This document shows, piece by piece, positions 62,913 to 64,000 of a stretch of 64,000 nucleotides of DNA (its first letter is position 1; each line of letters starts with the position of its first letter). Origin of the DNA: an uncultured Bacteroides sp. GTDB lineage: Bacteria > Bacteroidota > Bacteroidia > Bacteroidales > Bacteroidaceae. The DNA is taken from assembly GCF_959029255.1 (NCBI RefSeq), contig NZ_CAUFUE010000020.1, forward strand, positions 31,508 to 95,507, given 5' to 3'. The position numbers and the translations under genes were made by a program. The notes beneath the pieces were generated by a model, which was given only the letters and a program-made list of their open reading frames with translations, ran no database searches and was not told the DNA's origin.

Positions 62913-64000
62913 ATGAAAGTCATAAGAATTACATGGATAGGGACGTTGCTTCTTCCATTGCTTTTTGCTTCATGCGAAAAAGAATCTGTTTCGGAGGAAA
63001 ATTCTGATTCGGGAGAAGAAGGACAGATAGAAGCAACTTTCTACGCCACCATACGGAGTGCCGACGCCGAACCGTGGAGCAGTATGCTCGACCCTTCCTT
63101 TGCGGTGCAGATAGGCGCCACGGTGAAACGTTACGAAGCGGATGAAGAAGGACATCTTACTTCTTCCACTCCTTTCTATTGGCAGCAAGAAGACGGTCTT
63201 ACCCTCGCAGCCTGGCATCCCTACAATAATGGGGTAAGGCAAGAGACGGTAACGGTTAAGGCTGACCAAAGTATCCCCGAAAACTACCAGGCAAGCAACT
63301 TGATGGAAGTACGTCCGGTTAAGGTGTTCCGAGAGAAACCGGTCGTGGACTTTGTACACCGTACCACCAAACTGGTGTGCCGTCTTTCCTCACAGGTAAC
63401 TACTCGTGCCGTAGACTTTAAAGGAGCTACCGTTCGACTACTTAATTTAGACGGGGTAGAAGATGGCGATATCGTAAAGATGAGTGGAAACCTCAAGGCA
63501 TATATCAAGCCGCAGGTTATACCACCGGGTACTGAGTTTATGCAAGTTACGTTGCAAAACGGTGAAAGGTTTACGTATGTGACGGAAGGTAATTTTAGCG
63601 CGATAGAGGGCGTGATGTACAATATGGATGCTTTGCTGCAAGAAGCCATAAAGGAAGCTGACCCCGATGACCCTGATGATCCCGACAACCCTGATATTCC
63701 CGATGACCCCGTAATTATAAAACTGACGATTTCAGAAGCGCCGGTTTGGACAGGGGATGAAGAAGACCTCAAAGTGGATACTCCGGTTACTACCCCTGAT
63801 GGCAGTGACAGTTCTTGGGGCGAAGGTGGCAAGGATGAAGTTGCAGGCGACAGTTCCACTAGTAATCCCGACAATAACGGCAACTGGGACGGCAAGGAAG
63901 AAGACACCTCCGGTAATTCTTCGGGCACTGAAAGCGGTGATGTTGACGGCAACTGGGACGGCAAGGAAGAAGACACCTCCGGTAATTCTTCGGGCACTGA
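62913..64000 (+). CDS. Fimbrillin-like (Mfa-like) lipoprotein with tandem repeats, cut by the window
   Basis: The frame opens at the ATG at 62913 and runs off the window after 362 codons. A lipoprotein signal (PLLFASC, then EKESVSEENS) is followed by a domain resembling fimbrillin-like proteins of Bacteroides (about 35-245, with TLAAWHPYNNG and VVDFVHRTTKLV). A DPDDPDDPDNPDIPDDP linker follows. Then comes a low-complexity tail with a perfect repeat of 69 bases (23 residues, NWDGKEEDTSGNSSGTESGD plus VDG) starting at 63879 and 63948; the second copy is cut. A longer open frame on the opposite strand here is only a shadow. Confidence 0.78.
   Translation, partial: MKVIRITWIGTLLLPLLFASCEKESVSEENSDSGEEGQIEATFYATIRSADAEPWSSMLDPSFAVQIGATVKRYEADEEGHLTSSTPFYWQQEDGLTLAAWHPYNNGVRQETVTVKADQSIPENYQASNLMEVRPVKVFREKPVVDFVHRTTKLVCRLSSQVTTRAVDFKGATVRLLNLDGVEDGDIVKMSGNLKAYIKPQVIPPGTEFMQVTLQNGERFTYVTEGNFSAIEGVMYNMDALLQEAIKEADPDDPDDPDNPDIPDDPVIIKLTISEAPVWTGDEEDLKVDTPVTTPDGSDSSWGEGGKDEVAGDSSTSNPDNNGNWDGKEEDTSGNSSGTESGDVDGNWDGKEEDTSGNSSGT
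63879..64000 (+). repeat. Tandem 69-bp coding repeat
   Basis: The copy starting at 63879 is repeated from 63948 to the window end without a change over 53 bases. It encodes acidic, Ser/Gly/Asn-rich 23-residue units. The copy number is unknown because the window ends. Confidence 0.85.

Noticed and set aside
63284..63997. Open frame of 237 codons on the minus strand, rich in Ser and Pro
   Set aside because: It is the complement of the acidic repeats of the fimbrillin-like gene. It starts and ends without context, and its composition follows from the repeat.

Overview
The window looks like chromosomal DNA of a gut Bacteroides, most likely of the B. intestinalis / B. cellulosilyticus type. It carries SusC/SusD pairs, hybrid two-component regulators, surface-lipoprotein signals (Cys followed by Asp/Glu), promoters of the Bacteroides TTTG / TAnnTTTG type, and a GH10 xylanase with two carbohydrate-binding modules inserted in its catalytic barrel, a layout known from B. 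intestinalis. The species is an inference; the genus is well supported.

Region 1 (1-10375, + strand) is the distal half of an N-glycan utilisation locus. It holds the tail of an unidentified protein, a DUF1735-LamG surface binding lipoprotein, a GH18 endo-beta-N-acetylglucosaminidase, a GH97 with inverting-type residues, a GH92 alpha-mannosidase, an MFS importer and a GH130 mannosyl-GlcNAc phosphorylase. Together they release the glycan from protein, trim it in the periplasm, import Man-GlcNAc and phosphorolyse it.

Region 2 (10420-20094, - strand) is mostly housekeeping: TraB/GumN protein, NlpC/P60 hydrolase, ABC ATPase and its permease, M16 peptidase, KdsA, a lipid kinase and MiaA. Region 3 (20167-23200) is an accessory island. 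It has a promoter-to-terminator small-RNA candidate, a MerR-like regulator ending in an RpoA-CTD-like hairpin domain with a long leader containing small ORFs, a nest of inverted repeats, and a three-gene DUF3791/DUF3990 toxin-antitoxin-like operon.

Region 4 (23273-48601) is a large xylan locus. It contains an AraC regulator, GH67, GH43, a GH10-GH43 fusion, a GPH symporter, a SASA-type acetylesterase, GH35, the CBM-split GH10, a surface glycan-binding protein, SusD, SusC and a divergent hybrid two-component system. Surface GH10 feeds SusCD; periplasmic GH10-GH43, GH67, GH35 and esterase trim the oligosaccharides; the symporter and cytoplasmic GH43 finish the job.

Region 5 (48669-64000, + strand) is a second, uronic-acid-type locus. 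It has a heparinase II/III-like lyase, an unusual membrane regulator joining a beta-propeller sensor directly to an AraC domain without kinase or receiver, an ECF sigma factor without a visible anti-sigma, SusC, SusD, a BIG2-repeat surface lipoprotein, an alginate-lyase-like (PL38-like) enzyme, and a truncated fimbrillin-like lipoprotein with tandem repeats.

Across the window, intergenic DNA carries several unusual repeats. The most striking are three arrays, each of three direct copies at exactly 22-bp period, with unrelated sequences but similar internal dyads. No rRNA, tRNA, CRISPR array or insertion sequence was recognised.
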